From Mercenaria mercenaria (Eukaryota; Mollusca; Bivalvia; Venerida; Veneridae): a stretch of 64,000 bases of DNA. The notes under the pieces are model-generated. The model did no database searches. It was not told the DNA's origin and saw only the letters and a list, made by a program, of their open reading frames with translations. Location: positions 15,828,001 to 15,892,000 of the forward strand of contig NC_069373.1 of NCBI RefSeq assembly GCF_021730395.1, written 5' to 3'. The position numbers were made by a program, and so were the translations under genes. Shown here in pieces: positions 33,601 through 44,215 of this stretch (position 1 is the stretch's first letter; each line of letters opens with the position of its first letter).

Positions 33601-36600
33601 GTGACTCAGGAGTTATGGCCCTTGGATTATGTAGATTTGTGCAGATTTACAATGTCTGCAAATTTACAAGTTGTCTGCTGTTTACTACAGCCAAAGTAAT
33701 TTGCTTTGACAGATGAATTTTGTGACTGGCACTTTTGTTTTGCAATGCATACATATACTGAGCAAATTTTAGTGTGAAGATGTGTAATGTGAATGTCAGG
33801 TTCACTTTAAATTTTGAAATGTTTCTTTACCAGAGATCATGTTTTATTTATTTTCTAGATTTGGTGATTATTGGTACTGGTAGCCACAAACAAGAATTAT
33901 CCAAAGATACAATCAAATTTCTAAGACAGAATCGTATAAATTTTGAAGTTATGGCCTCCGTAAGTATTGTAAAATATTTAACTTTTTCCACTTTTTACCT
34001 CGACGATTCAAAGAATAGCTAGAGCTATTGAACTCGCCCATGCCTCCTCGTTCCCTTCCGCATCGGTATCCCGATTTGGTAAAGCTTTTGTATGAAAGCT
34101 GGTATCTCAATAAGCACTTGTGGGAATGGATTGAAACTTCACACACTTATTTACTGTGATAAACTGACTTACACTGCACAGGTTCCATAACTTTATTTTG
34201 CTTTTTTCCTTTCAAAATGATGCCGCTTTTTCGACTTAGACATTTTTGGTTAAGTTTCTGTATGTAAGCTGGCATCTCAGTACCTAATAATGGGAATTAA
34301 TTGAAACTTCACACCATTGTTCACTGTCATGATCTGATATGACTGTGTAGGTCCAATAACTCTACTTTGCATTTTTTTTAAATTTTGCCCCATTTTCGAC
34401 TTTTTGGTTCAGTTTTTGTATGTGAGCTGGTATCTCAGTATCCACTGATTGGAATGGATTGAAACTTCACACACTTGTTCACTGTTATGATACAACATGC
34501 AGTGCATAGGTTCAATAACTCTACTTTGCATATTTACAAAATTATGCCCCTTTTTCAACTTAGCAGTTTTTGGTTCAGTTTTTTATGTAAGCTGGTATCT
34601 CAGTTTCCACAAATGGGAATGGATTGAAACTTCACACACTTGTCCACTGTCATGAGCTGATAAGCACTGTGCAGGTTGCATAACCCAGTTTGTAGCTGCA
34701 AAGTTCGTATATATGCCATATAATGTTAATAATATCTACAAAGTTTCAATACCAAGAACTAATTTCTAGATCAGTTAAGAAATAATTTATAGCAAAACTG
34801 TGCTTTATCACTATTTATACGCGATGGGCGGTTATACGTCGGGCGTAATAATTTCACGAGGGCGCATGTTGTTGCTGAATAAGGTGATGTCACCATGTTT
34901 TTGCTGTGTAAGGTGATGTCACTATGTTTTTGCTGTGTAAGGTGATGTCACCATGTAGTTGCTTTGTAAGGGGATGTCACTATGTTTTTGCTGTGTAAGG
35001 TGATGTCACCATGTAGTTGCTTTGTAAGGGGATGTCACTATGTTTTTGCTGTGTAAGGTGATGTCACCATGTAGTTGCTTTGTAAGGTGATGTCATTATG
35101 TTGTTGCTATGTTAGATTATGTCACTATGTTATTGCTGTGAAAGGTGATGTCACCATGTAGTTGCTTTGTAAGGGGATGTCACTATGTTTTTGCTGTGTA
35201 AGGTGATGTCACCATGTAGTTGCTTTGTAAGGGGATGTCACCATGTTGTTGCTGTGTTAGGTGATGTCACTATGTTTTTGCTGTGTAAGGGGATGTCACC
35301 ATGTAGTTGCTTTGTAAGGGGATGTCACCATGTTGTTGCTGTGTTAGGTGATGTCACGTCACTATGTTTTTGCTGTGTAAGGTGATGTCACCATGTAGTT
35401 GCTTTGTAAGGGGATGTCACCATGTTGTTGCTGTGTAAGGTGTTGTCACTATGTTTTTGCTGTGTAAGGGGATGTCACCATGTAGTTGCTTTGTAAGGGG
35501 ATGTCACCATGTTGTTGCTGTGTTTGGTGATGTCACCATAGTTTTGCTGTGTAAGGTGATGTCACTATATTGTTGCTGTGTTAGGTGTTGTCACTATGTT
35601 TTTGCTGTGTAAGGGGATGTCACCATGTAGTTGCTTGTATGTAAGTGGGAGGTGGTCACCATGTCTTAGTTGCTGTGGATTAGGGTAGATGTCACCATAG
35701 TTGCTTTGTAAGGGATGTCACTTTTTTTGCTTGTAAGGGGATGTCACCATGTAGTTGCTTTGTAAGGGATGCCACCATGTTGTTGCTGTGTAAGGTGATG
35801 TCACCATGTAGTTGCTTTGTAAGGGGATGTCACCATGTTGTTGCTGTGTTAGGTGTTGTCACTATGTTTTTGCTGTGTAAGGGGATGTCACCATGTAGTT
35901 GCTTTGTAAGGGGATGTCACCATGTTGTTGCTGTGTTAGGTGATGTCACCATAGTTTTGCTGTGTAAGGTGATGTCACTATATTGTTGCTGTGTTAGATG
36001 ATGTCACTATATTGTTGCTATGTTAGGTGATGTCACCATAGTTTTGCTGTGTAAGGTGATGTCACCATGTAGTTGCTTTGTAAGGTGATGTCATTATGTT
36101 GTTGCTATGTTAGATGATGTCACTATGTTTTTGCTGCATAAGGTGATGTCACCATGTAGTTGCTTTGTAAGGGGATGTCATTATGTTGTTGCTGTGTAAG
36201 ATGATGCCACCATGTTTTTGCTGTGCTAGGGAATGTCACCATGTTGTTGCTGTGTAAGGGAATGTCATTATGTTTTTGCTATGTTAGATGATGTCACAAT
36301 GATGCTGCTGTTTATAGTGATGTCACAATGTAGTTGCTTTGTAAGGGAATGTCACCATGTTGTTGCTGTGTAATGGAATGTCATCATGTTTTTAGCTCAC
36401 CTGTCACAAAGTGACAAGGTGAGCTTTTGTTATCGCGCGGTGTCCGTCGTCCGTGCGTCCGTAAACTTTTGCTTGTGACCACTCAAGAGGTCACATTTTT
36501 GTGGGATCTTTATGAAAGTTGGTCAGAATGTTCATCTTGATGATATCTAGGTCAAGTTCGAAACTGGGTCACGTGCCATCAAAAACTAGGTCAGTAGGTC

Positions 36601-39082
36601 TAAAAATAGAAAAACCTTGTGACCTCTCTAGAGGCCATATATTTCATAAGATCTTCATAAAAAATTGGTCAGAATGTTCATCTTGATGATATCTAGGTCA
36701 AGCTCGAAACTGGGTCACGTCCGATCCAAAAGTAGGTCAGTAGGTCTAAAAATAGAAAAACCTTGTGACCTCTCTAGAGGCCATATATTTCACAAGATCT
36801 TCATGAAAATTGGTCAGAACGTTCATCTTGATGATATCTAGGTCAAGTTCGAAACTGGGTCACGTGCCATCAAAAACTAGGTCAGTAGGTCAGATAATAG
36901 AAAAACGTTGTGACCTCTCTAAAGGCCATATTTTCCATGGGATCTATATGAAAGTTGGTCTGAATGTTCATCTTGATGATATTTAGGTCAGGTTCGAAAC
37001 TGGGTCACATGCGGTCTAAAACTAGGTCATTAGATCTAAAAATAGAAAAACCTTGTGACCTCTCTAGAGGCCATATATATTTCATGAGATCTTCATGAAA
37101 GTTGGTCAGAATGTTCATCTTGATGATATCTAGGTCAAGTTCAAAAGTGGGTCACGTGCCATCAAAAACTAGGTCAGTAGGTCAAATAATAGAAAAACCT
37201 TGTGACCTCTCTAGAGGCCATATTTTTCACGGTATCTTCATGAAAGTTGGTCTGAATGTTTATCTTGATGATATCTAGATCAAGTTCCAAAGTGGGTCAC
37301 GTGCCGTCAAAAACTAGGTCAGTAGGTCAAATAATAGAAAAACCTTGTGACCTCTCTAAAGGCCATATTTTTCATGGGATCTGTATGAAAGTTGGTCTGA
37401 ATGTTTATCTTGATGATATCTAGGTCAAGTTCAACACTGGGTCAACTGCAATCAAAAACTAGGTCAGTAGGTCTTGAAATAGAAAAACCTTGTGCCCTCT
37501 CTAGAGGCCATACCCTTGAATGGATCTTCATGAAAATTTGTCAGAATGTTCACCTTGATGATATCTAGGTCAATTTTGAAACTGGGTCACATGCCTTAAA
37601 AAACTAGGTCAGTAGGTCAAATAATAAAAAAAACCTTGTGACCTCTCTAGAGGCCATACTTTTCATGGGATCTGTATGAAAGTTGGTCTGAATGTTCATC
37701 TTGATGATATCTAGGTCAAGTTTGAAACTGGGTCAACTGCGGTTAAAAACTAGGTCAGTAGGTCTAAAATTAGAAAAATCTTTTGACCTCTCTAGAGGCC
37801 ATATTTTTCAATGGATCTTCATAAAAATTGGTCTGAATGTTCACCTTGATCATATCTAGGTCAAGTTTCGAAACTGGGTCACGTGCGGTCAAAAACTAGG
37901 CCAGTAGATAAAATAATAGAAAAACCTTGTGACCTCTCTAGAGACCATATTTTTCAATGGATCTTCATGAAAGTTGGTCAGAATTTTTATCTTGATAATA
38001 TCTAGGTCAAGTTCAGAACTGGGTCACATGAGCTCGAAAACTAGGTCAATAGGTCAAATAATAGAAAAAACGTCATACTCAAAACTGGGTCATGTGGGAA
38101 GAGGTGAGCGATTCAGGACCATCATGGTCCTCTTGTTGTTGTGTTAGATGATGTCACAATGTTGCTGCTGTTTAAAGTGATGTCACCATGTTGTTGCTAT
38201 GTTAGATGATGTCACCATATTTTTGCTGTGTAAGGTGATGCCACCATGCTGTTGCTGTGTCAGGGGATGTCACCATGTTTTTGCTGTGCTAGGGGATGTC
38301 ACCATGTTGTTGCTGTGTAATGGAATGTCATAATGTTTTTGTTGTGTTAGATGATGTCACAATGTTGCTGCTGTGTAAAGTGATGTCACAATGTTGTTAC
38401 TGCGTAAGATAATGTCACAGTGTTGTTGCTGGTTCTTCGATATCCTTTTCTGTAACTTAATGAAATGCACTATGTCAAGTGCCGTTGAATGAAAAGGGTG
38501 CTATATAAATCTGGTATGATAATAATAATAATGGTACCCACCCTCCTTGTCTGTACTGTTTAGAACCAGTTTACTTTGATTGTAGTTAACAACAGACATG
38601 TTTCACTATTTCAGGATAAGGCTGTTGCAGCATTTAATTTCCAAAATAATGATCAGCGTTGGATTGCTGCGGCAATACTTCCACCAGAAGAATCACAGAA
38701 TGATTTATTAGATTATATACAAAATGTGTATGATGATATCCTTGATAGCACAGACATGATTTACTCTGAAGAAAAAGAATTGCCGAGAATAAGGAACACT
38801 GACAAGACAAAAACACAAAAGTTAGAGGATCCTCAGAAAGGTGCTGAGAAGATAAAACAATTACCGGATGATTCCACTGAGGATACTGAGGCAGATACTG
38901 TAGTTGAAGTGAAGGAGTCTGATGTTCACTTTGTGAAATCTCCTCTTGGACAAAGTCTAGACTTTTTATCCAGTGATAGTATTGTTAGAGAAGTTACTGA
39001 TGATCAAAAGGTGAAAAGAAAAACATTAAACAAGAAAAGATATTCAGAAGAAAGGAAAATAGAGGATAAAGACACAAAGTGA
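27689..39082 (+). CDS. NDUFAF3: NDUFAF3, mitochondrial complex I assembly factor (5 exons)
   Basis: NDUFAF3 is a mitochondrial assembly factor for respiratory complex I and belongs to the Mth938/DUF498 fold. Exons 27689-27750, 32191-32416, 33195-33261, 33859-33959 and 38615-39082 have AG/GT borders and join in phase to 924 nt (307 residues plus TGA). Exon 1 encodes MSLRRIVKNWTLL, a basic amphipathic presequence. Family hallmarks run in order: GLQNNVRLSGPTVFFPRNALKWK (split here as GLQNN and NALKW), DINERSLSLFSLITPK, LVIIGTG, FLRQNRINFEVM, and AAFNFQNNDQRWIAAAILPP ending near residue 176. The human protein is about 184 residues. Residues 180-307 form an extra tail rich in D, E, K and T with no membrane segment. 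Intron 1 (4.4 kb) and intron 4 (4.7 kb) hold repeats, including a minisatellite. The tail continues without interruption from the conserved part of exon 5, so it is probably translated. Confidence 0.93.
27988..28405. mobile_element. 415-bp hairpin rich in CTGTAAATTTACAG
   Basis: The arm CTAGGAAAGTGGAATATTTA pairs with its complement ending CCACTTTCCTAG, and pairing continues to a centre near 28195 (GGTCAACA against TGTTGACT-like). The arms themselves contain short palindromes of the type CTGTAAATTTACAG. Confidence 0.7.
28478..28695. repeat. 215-bp hairpin
   Basis: TATCGTAAGTGTAAAATACT and AACGATTGTTG on the left pair with their complements on the right (AGTATTTTACACTTACGATA). The centre is the AT-rich stretch near 28585. 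Confidence 0.7.
28950..29350 (+). repeat. two tandem tRNA-like SINE heads
   Basis: Two related units start near GTGGCCTCGGAAGCTCAATA (about 28962) and GTGGCCTTTGGAAGTTCAAT (about 29240). Each has a B-box-like stretch (GGTTTGAGTCCC, AGATTCAAGTCCC) followed by the shared CGCACATTTTTCCTGAGACTG or a near match. They lie in NDUFAF3 intron 1. Whether this is a dimeric SINE or two insertions is unclear. Confidence 0.55.
29598..30630 (+). mobile_element. tandem-unit element bounded by GGGGGGCA
   Basis: It opens with the hairpin GCCCCCCATGAGTGATGGGG and closes near CCAATGGGGGGCACACCCTG. Five to six units of about 150 bases carry CGCCTAGCTCAAAAAGTATT, ATGAAACCTTGCATGAGTCT and AGTTATGGCCCCTGAAATAG. It lies in NDUFAF3 intron 1. 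Confidence 0.65.
30707..31337 (+). mobile_element. tandem-unit element, CAAGAGCTGT family, second copy
   Basis: It opens CAAGAGCTGTTGGAGGTCAG, has three units of the GGGGCATAATT type and closes AATAGTTGAGCT. Its structure matches 8.59-9.40 kb. It is in NDUFAF3 intron 1. Confidence 0.7.
31524..32018 (+). mobile_element. tandem-unit element bounded by AGCTCATCTGATTTTTT
   Basis: The left end AGCTCATCTGATTTTTTGG and the right AAAAAAATCAGATGAGCG are inverted. Two units of about 150 bases (GGTTAAGTTTTATGTTTAGG) lie inside. It ends GGCGGTGCTCTTGTT, like the Helentron-like copies. It is in NDUFAF3 intron 1. Confidence 0.6.
34005..34690 (-). mobile_element. tandem-unit element, CAAGAGCTGT family, third copy
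   Basis: The minus strand shows four units of the family (GGGGCA-AATTT, GTGTGAAGTTTCAATCCATT) and the terminal GAGTTCAATAGCTCTAGCTATT. The opposite terminus is lost near 34.69 kb. It begins about 45 bases after NDUFAF3 exon 4. Confidence 0.65.
34860..36393 (+). repeat. 30-bp minisatellite in NDUFAF3 intron 4
   Basis: About 50 units of 29-30 bases follow GGTGATGTCACCATGTAGTT plus GCTTTGTAAG. Variants (CTATGTTTTTGCTGTG, CATGTTGTTGCTGTG) alternate so that pairs of units form a roughly 60-bp higher-order repeat. Open frames 35185-35385 and 35741-36001 are by-products of the periodicity. The array resumes at 38.14 kb after an insertion. Confidence 0.93.
36394..38135 (+). mobile_element. Helentron-like element, AGCTCACC family, full copy
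   Basis: The 5' hairpin AGCTCACCTGTCACAAAGTG / GTGACAAGGTGAGCTTTTGT opens it, and a short GTCCGTCGTCCGTGCGTCCG linker follows. About ten units of about 146 bases come next (AAAAACTAGGTCAGTAGGTC, CTTGTGACCTCTCTAGAGGC, AATGTTCATCTTGATGATAT). The 3' end is GGTGAGCGATTCAGGACCAT then CATGGTCCTCTTG, a hairpin just before CTCTTG. It lies between T residues inside the minisatellite with no target duplication. Such ends and internal tandem units fit non-autonomous Helentrons. Confidence 0.75.
38136..38440 (+). repeat. minisatellite, second half
   Basis: Ten further units of the 30-bp repeat (GATGTCACAATGTTGCTGCT types) continue the array at 34.86-36.39 kb. The units are more diverged than those upstream, as expected at an array edge. 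Confidence 0.9.
38450..38530 (+). repeat. LINE/SINE 3' tail with ATAATA repeat
   Basis: The sequence ends GTGCTATATAAATCTGGTAT followed by (AAT)n. It matches the tail at 4.67 kb in inverse orientation and ends 85 bases before NDUFAF3 exon 5. Confidence 0.5.
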
Positions 39083-39171
39083 AATTGTTAGGCTGGCAAT
39101 ATAATTTAAGTGTTTGGCTGGCAATATAATTTAAGTTTTTCTGTGCAGAGCTTTGGTATTTAGACATTAAC

Positions 39172-39177
39172 AATAAA
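39172..39177 (+). promoter_or_regulatory. NDUFAF3 polyadenylation signal
   Basis: AATAAA lies 90 bases after the NDUFAF3 stop codon. Between the two, a block of about 20 bases (GGCTGGCAATATAATTTAAG) occurs twice in tandem at 39091-39138. Confidence 0.55.
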
Positions 39178-39330
39178 GAGCAAATCACTGTTTACTTGTG
39201 TCTTGCAAAATTATGGAAATATTCTAAAACAAATTGTGATATTGCGTTTTAATCTGCATTGATATTTATTAAAAGTTTACAAACCTTAAATATACACTGA
39301 GAAGCAATATGGTTTTACTTTCAGAATGAA

Positions 39331-39615
39331 CTCACCCGCTTAGCTCAGTAGGGAGAGCATAGGTGTACGGATCGCGAGTTCTATTTTCTCGCTCTCGGGC
39401 GGGGCATATGTTCTCTGTGACGATTTGATAAAAGACATTGTGTCTGAAATCATTCATCCTCAACCTCTGATAATTCATGTTGGGAAGTTGGCAGTTACTT
39501 GTGGAGAACAGGTTTGTACTGGTACAGAATCCAGGAACACTGGTTAGGTTAACTGCCCGCCGTTACATAACTGAAATACTGTTGAAAAACAGCGTTAAAC
39601 CCAAAACAAGCAAAC
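39331..39615 (+). repeat. tRNA-derived SINE, second copy
   Basis: This copy belongs to the same family as the SINE at 1.6 kb. It sits 250 bases past the NDUFAF3 stop. The tRNA head carries changes in and after the anticodon arm, which spoil the fold. The body and the CTGTTGAAAAACAGCGTTAA tail are close to the first copy. Confidence 0.85.
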
Positions 39616-39779
39616 AGACTTTCAGAACGGACACTTTTTATTTATTTTACAATAAAAACATGCTTAACATGATCTGATTCAATGATTGGTGGACTTCGTT
39701 TAGATTAGGGCTGAATCAGTCAAACATAAAAAGAGTTTATTATGATGCCTGCTATTTAACTTTTAACCCAGCTGGACTA

Positions 39780-40200
39780 AGGGGTGAGGTATTAGTATCG
39801 GTTGCCTTTCCGTCATCTTAAACATCTTCACCTCTGAAATTATACTAAACATGGTCAGAAGCATCCTGACTTGGAACTTCATAAAGTTTATACAAATGGC
39901 TGAACTCTGACCCTCAAAATAGAAAAACATTTAAACCACTTATTCTCATAAACCATTCATTGGATCTTGGTCTGTAAAAACATTATAAGGTCCTCGCTCA
40001 TTTTTGTTCAAATTTGGCAAGTGGCCCATTTGAGATGCCATTTGTGCTAAAAAGTAGAAAAAAAACTTTAAACAACTTCTTATGAACTGCTTGATGTATC
40101 TTCATCAGACCTGGTCTTAGCATCATGTTTATTTAAATTCCAACATTTTCAGATGAAAAGTTGCACTGGGTGTTTCCTATTTAAGCAGTATTAAACTGAG
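39780..40200 (+). repeat. weak tandem-unit repeat
   Basis: Three poorly conserved units carry AAAAAAC-TTAAAC-ACTTCTTATGAACTG and GGTCTG-AAACAT phrases. Nothing else is visible between the SINE at 39.3 kb and the element at 40.3 kb. Confidence 0.35.
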
Positions 40201-40300
40201 CATCATGTGCAGTTTAACGTCATAATGTTCTGTCTCTTGTCTCTACCTCAATTTTTTATCGCAAAATGTACAGTAGAAACTCTGAATGTTTGCCTTTTTA

Positions 40301-41760
40301 GCTCACCTGTCACTATTTGAGCTTTTTTGATCACCCTTCATCTGTCCATCTGTCGTCAATCCACAATTTCTTGTTCACATGGTAGAGACCATATTTTGCA
40401 GTCCGTTTTAATTAAACTTGCATACATCTTGTACTGGTATGATATCTTGGTTCCTTTAAAAACTGGCTTAATCCCATCATGGGTCCCAGAGTTATGATCC
40501 CTTAAAGGGCCAAAATTTGCTATTTTTATGCCCATGAAGGTGGGCATATTAAAATCCCACTGTAAGTCCATGCATGCATCCGTCAGTGCGTCCGGTAAAT
40601 TCTGGTCCGGGCTGTAACTCTTCCATCCATAAAGGGATTTTGAAATCACTTGGCATAAATGTTCACCATATTGAGACGATGTGTCTTGTGCAAAACCCAG
40701 ATCACTAGCTCCAAGGTCAAGGTCACACTTAGAGGTCAAAGGTTATCATGGTCTGTTTGTGTCCAGTCTATAACTGCCATCCATGAAGGGATTTTCAAAT
40801 AATTTGGCATAAATGTTTCCCATAATGAGATGACATGTCATGCATAAGACCCAGACCCCTAGCTCCAAGTGCAAGGTGACACTTAGAAACCAAATGTTAA
40901 CAGGGTCTGTTTCTGGTCCAGTCCATAACTCTGCCAATCGTCAAGGGGTTTGAAATAATTTGACACAAATGTTAACCGTATCTAGAATGTGTGTCACACT
41001 TATGACCTGGGCCTCTTAGGTCAAGGTCAAGGTCACAAATGATGTGTGATTTTTTTGGGCATACAGCTTATCTTTCTTACCGGTAAGTCACAATAACATC
41101 TTGGTTCCTTTCGAAAAGTGACTGGATTCCATCATGGGTTCTAGAGTTACTGACCCTGAAAGGGGCAAAATTTTCCATTTTGGCTTTTTCAGCCATATAA
41201 AGGTTTCATTTATGCTTGGTTTGATACAAACTTGCACAGAATGTTTATCTTGATCTCTAGGCCAAGTTTGAAACTGGATCATGTAGGGTCAAAAACTAGG
41301 TCATCAGATCAAAGCAAACGAAAAGCTTATTAACACCCTATAGGATACCTTTATGCCCCTATCTGCATGAAACTTGGTCAGAATATTTATCTTAATAATT
41401 CCTATGCAAAGAAAAATATTTGGTCATGTGGTGTCAAAAAGTAGGTCACTTGGTAAAATCAAAGGGAAAGCTTGTTAACACTCTTGAGGCCACATTTATT
41501 GCCCTATCTTCATGAAACTTGTTCAGAATGTCTATCTTGATGATTTGTAGGTCAGGTTTAAAACTAGGTCATATGGGGTAAAAAACTAGGTTACACGGTC
41601 AAATCAAAGGAAAAGCTTGTTAACACTCTAGAGGCCATAATTATGACCCTATCTTCTTGAAACTATCAGAATGTTTATCTTGATGATTCTTAGGCCAAGT
41701 TTGGAACTGGGTCATAAAAGGGCATAAAAGTTGTGTGGCACATATCCAAAAAGTATATCC
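40301..41760 (+). mobile_element. Helentron-like AGCTCACC copy interrupted by another repeat
   Basis: The 5' end TAGCTCACCTGTCACTATTT stands at 40.30 kb. Units with CTTGGTTCCTTTAAAAACTG and CCATCATGGGTCCCAGAGTT run to about 40.53 kb and resume at about 41.09 kb. Between them lies a separate block (about 40.54-41.06 kb) bounded by TATGCCCATGAAGGTGGGCA and TTTTTGGGCATA, with its own roughly 160-bp units (CAAGGTCAAGGTCACA). No gene was seen. Confidence 0.55.
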
Positions 41761-42125
41761 TATGTTTTGCACAAGGTGTTTTCTTTGGGATTTTACTCAT
41801 CTAGGCTAGAGTTATAGTCCTTCACTAAGTGAACAATACACATAAAGTTCTTAAAGTTTGTATTGCAAACATCTTAAGAAATGTTTCGCCTTAAGTCATA
41901 AAACCATGTAAAGTGACAGGAGTTCCTTCGGACACACATCTAGTTTTGTTTTATTTTAAAGATATAATAGAAGGAATGAAACATAACAAAATTCTTTTGC
42001 TTTTAAATGTTAATAACATGTCTTGCCAATTCATGTAAAATCTTGACTTAAAACCAAGTTATAAGTAAAATATTTGCACACGTGCATGAACTGTTGCTTA
42101 ATAACTAGCCAAGGCAGATGTAAAT

Positions 42126-42360
42126 GAGTCGTGCCATGGGAAAACCAACAAAGTGGCTTTGCGACCAACATGGATCCAGACCAGCCTGCGCATCCGCGCA
42201 GTCTGGTCAGGATCCATGCTGTTCGCTTTCAAAGCCTATTGTAATTAGAGAAACCGTTAGCGAACAGCATGGATCCTGACCAGACTGCGCGGATGTGCAG
42301 GCTGGTCTGGATCCATGCTGGTCGCAAAGCCACTATGTTGGTTTTCCCATGGCACGGCTC
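42126..42360. mobile_element. fold-back MITE, copy 4
   Basis: This is a 235-bp hairpin flanked by AAAT (42122-42125, 42361-42364). The arms are nearly identical to each other and to copies 1-3, so it is fairly young. Confidence 0.88.
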
Positions 42361-42472
42361 AAATTTCTACTGTTTTTTGCAACTTTTATATTGAAGAATT
42401 ACAGGATTATATTTCATCAGAAAATAGTTTCCTCCATGGAAAGGTATTCATCTCATTATTTCAATTTTTATT

Positions 42473-43086
42473 AGCTCACCTGTCATGTAGAGACAAGGTG
42501 AGCTTTTGTGATCGCCCGTTATCCTCGACAACCGTCCACAATTTCTTGTGAACTTGCAAACATGATGGAGACCAAATTTTGCAATATATTTTTTAACCAA
42601 ACTTGCACACAGCTTGTACTGGCATAATATCTCGGTTCTTTTCGAAACTGGCCAGATCCCATCATGGGTTCCAGAGTTATGACCCTATATAGAGGTTTCA
42701 TTTATGCTTTGATTTGATACAAACTTGCACAGAATGTTCATCTTGATGATCTCTAGACCAAGTTCGAAACTGGGTCATGTGGTGTCAAAAACTAGGTCAC
42801 TCAAATTTAAAGGAAAAGCTTGTTTACACTCTTGAGGCCACATTTATTACCCTATCTTCATGAAACTTTGTCAGAATATTTATCTTGATGATTCCAAGTC
42901 CGAGTTCGAAATTGGGTCATGTGGGGTCAGAACTAGGTCACATGCTCAAATCAAAGGAAAAGCTTGTTAACACTAGAGGCCATATGTATGACCCTATCTT
43001 CATGGAAATTGGTCAGAACGTTTATCTTGATGATTCCAAGGCCAAGTTTAACAGGTGAGCGATACTGGGTCATCTTGACCCTCTTG
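42473..43086 (+). mobile_element. Helentron-like AGCTCACC element, compact copy
   Basis: It opens AGCTCACCTGTCATGTAGAG / ACAAGGTGAGCTTTTG, has three units, and closes AGGTGAGCGATACTGGGTCA then TCTTGACCCTCTTG. The GGGTCA-TCT-TGACCC hairpin before CTCTTG matches the design of the 36.4-kb copy with a different stem sequence. Confidence 0.7.
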
Positions 43087-43185
43087 TATATATTTTTGCT
43101 GTATTTCTTTCATGCTATTGACAACTTGAATGTGTTATTTCTTGTATGGGACATGTTTGTCATATTGTATGCTAAACTCAGAAGG

Positions 43186-43222
43186 ACAGGTGAGTGATTA
43201 TGGGCCATCGTGGCCCTTTGGT
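43186..43222 (+). mobile_element. isolated Helentron-like 3' end
   Basis: CAGGTGAGTGATTATGGGCC followed by ATCGTGGCCCTTTGG repeats the GGTGAG plus hairpin (GGGCCA-TCG-TGGCCC) design 100 bases after the end of the 42.5-kb copy. The 5' parts are absent. Confidence 0.5.
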
Positions 43223-44090
43223 GTTTTCTCAATATTGAAAATTTCAGAAATCTACTTCATCAAAGTGAAAGGCCTAGTCCCATAATATGTAACATGTTTA
43301 TATAAAGATACATGGAAAAATGTTAAAAACAACATACTTTATTCAAATATATACTTCTGGATAGACTTTAACCACATTTGTGGTGAATCACTCTTATATG
43401 GAACTCATTTTAAGATCCACTATTTGGAGAATAGGGGTGTTATTTACTTGCCCCAGCATTGACGTCAGTGTGAGCTTTCTTGTTTAAAGTTTTTCAGCAA
43501 CCTTTGTTGTTGTTTTTTTGTTACTTTTGCTTATATCTTACTGCAACTTCACATAAACATTGTCCAGCATACAGGCAAAGTATGTGCAGGGGCTGAGCCC
43601 ATTATACCCATAGTCAAGGTCACCAAGTTGTTATATATACTTGGAATTATTTTCATGTTATTTTTTTTCTAAAGCTTTGTTTATAGACATCTTTGGTACT
43701 TTAAAAGATAATGACTTGAAATTAAGTAAAAAATAGATTTCTTTATAATCACCATCTGCATGTGAGTTACAATGCCATAACTGATGAATTAAGAATGAAA
43801 TATGCCTTTCTTACTAAGTTTTATGCAATTTTCATTTCTGAAATACTTAGTAAATATAAAGTTGACTATGGTGTAAATCTTCCTTTAAATTAGTCTCTTA
43901 TTGATGATAAAGTCAGTTTTAAGTCAAATGCGAATCTAGCGGTGCTCGATTTTTTTTGGACAGCTCTGTTAATCAATAGACCCTAACCAAACACTGGTAA
44001 TATTCTATTCACAACTATTCATAAAAAAATCTGATTCCAAATGCAAGATTCCTTACATCATGTTTATGAACGCCCTGAGAAATAATAGTG
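43223..44090. other. no feature seen
   Basis: This is AT-rich sequence with short frames only. No repeat boundary, splice-flanked frame or RNA fold stood out. Confidence 0.5.
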
Positions 44091-44094
44091 GTTT

Positions 44095-44215
44095 CGAAAA
44101 CAGGATCAAACTAGCCTGCACAGCCGCAGTCCTGTCTGAGATCCAGCTGTTCGACTTTAAACTATTGAAGTTAAAAACCATTAGCCGAACATGATTCCTC
44201 AACTGCCGGATGCAA
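44095..44215. mobile_element. decayed fold-back MITE relative
   Basis: Fragments such as ACTAGCCTGCACAGCCGCAG and CCATTAGCCGAACATGATTC match the fold-back family with many changes. It appears to be an old copy. Confidence 0.4.

Noticed and set aside
33774-34022. 82-codon plus-strand frame as a separate gene
   Set aside because: It is NDUFAF3 exon 4 read through into its introns.
35185-36001. Periodic frames with CFVRGCHHVVAVLGDVT-like repeats
   Set aside because: The 30-bp minisatellite unit is a multiple of three, so stop-free periodic frames arise automatically; the array is intronic.
34860-36393. CRISPR-like array
   Set aside because: The whole 30-bp unit repeats without unique spacers, and the genome is animal.
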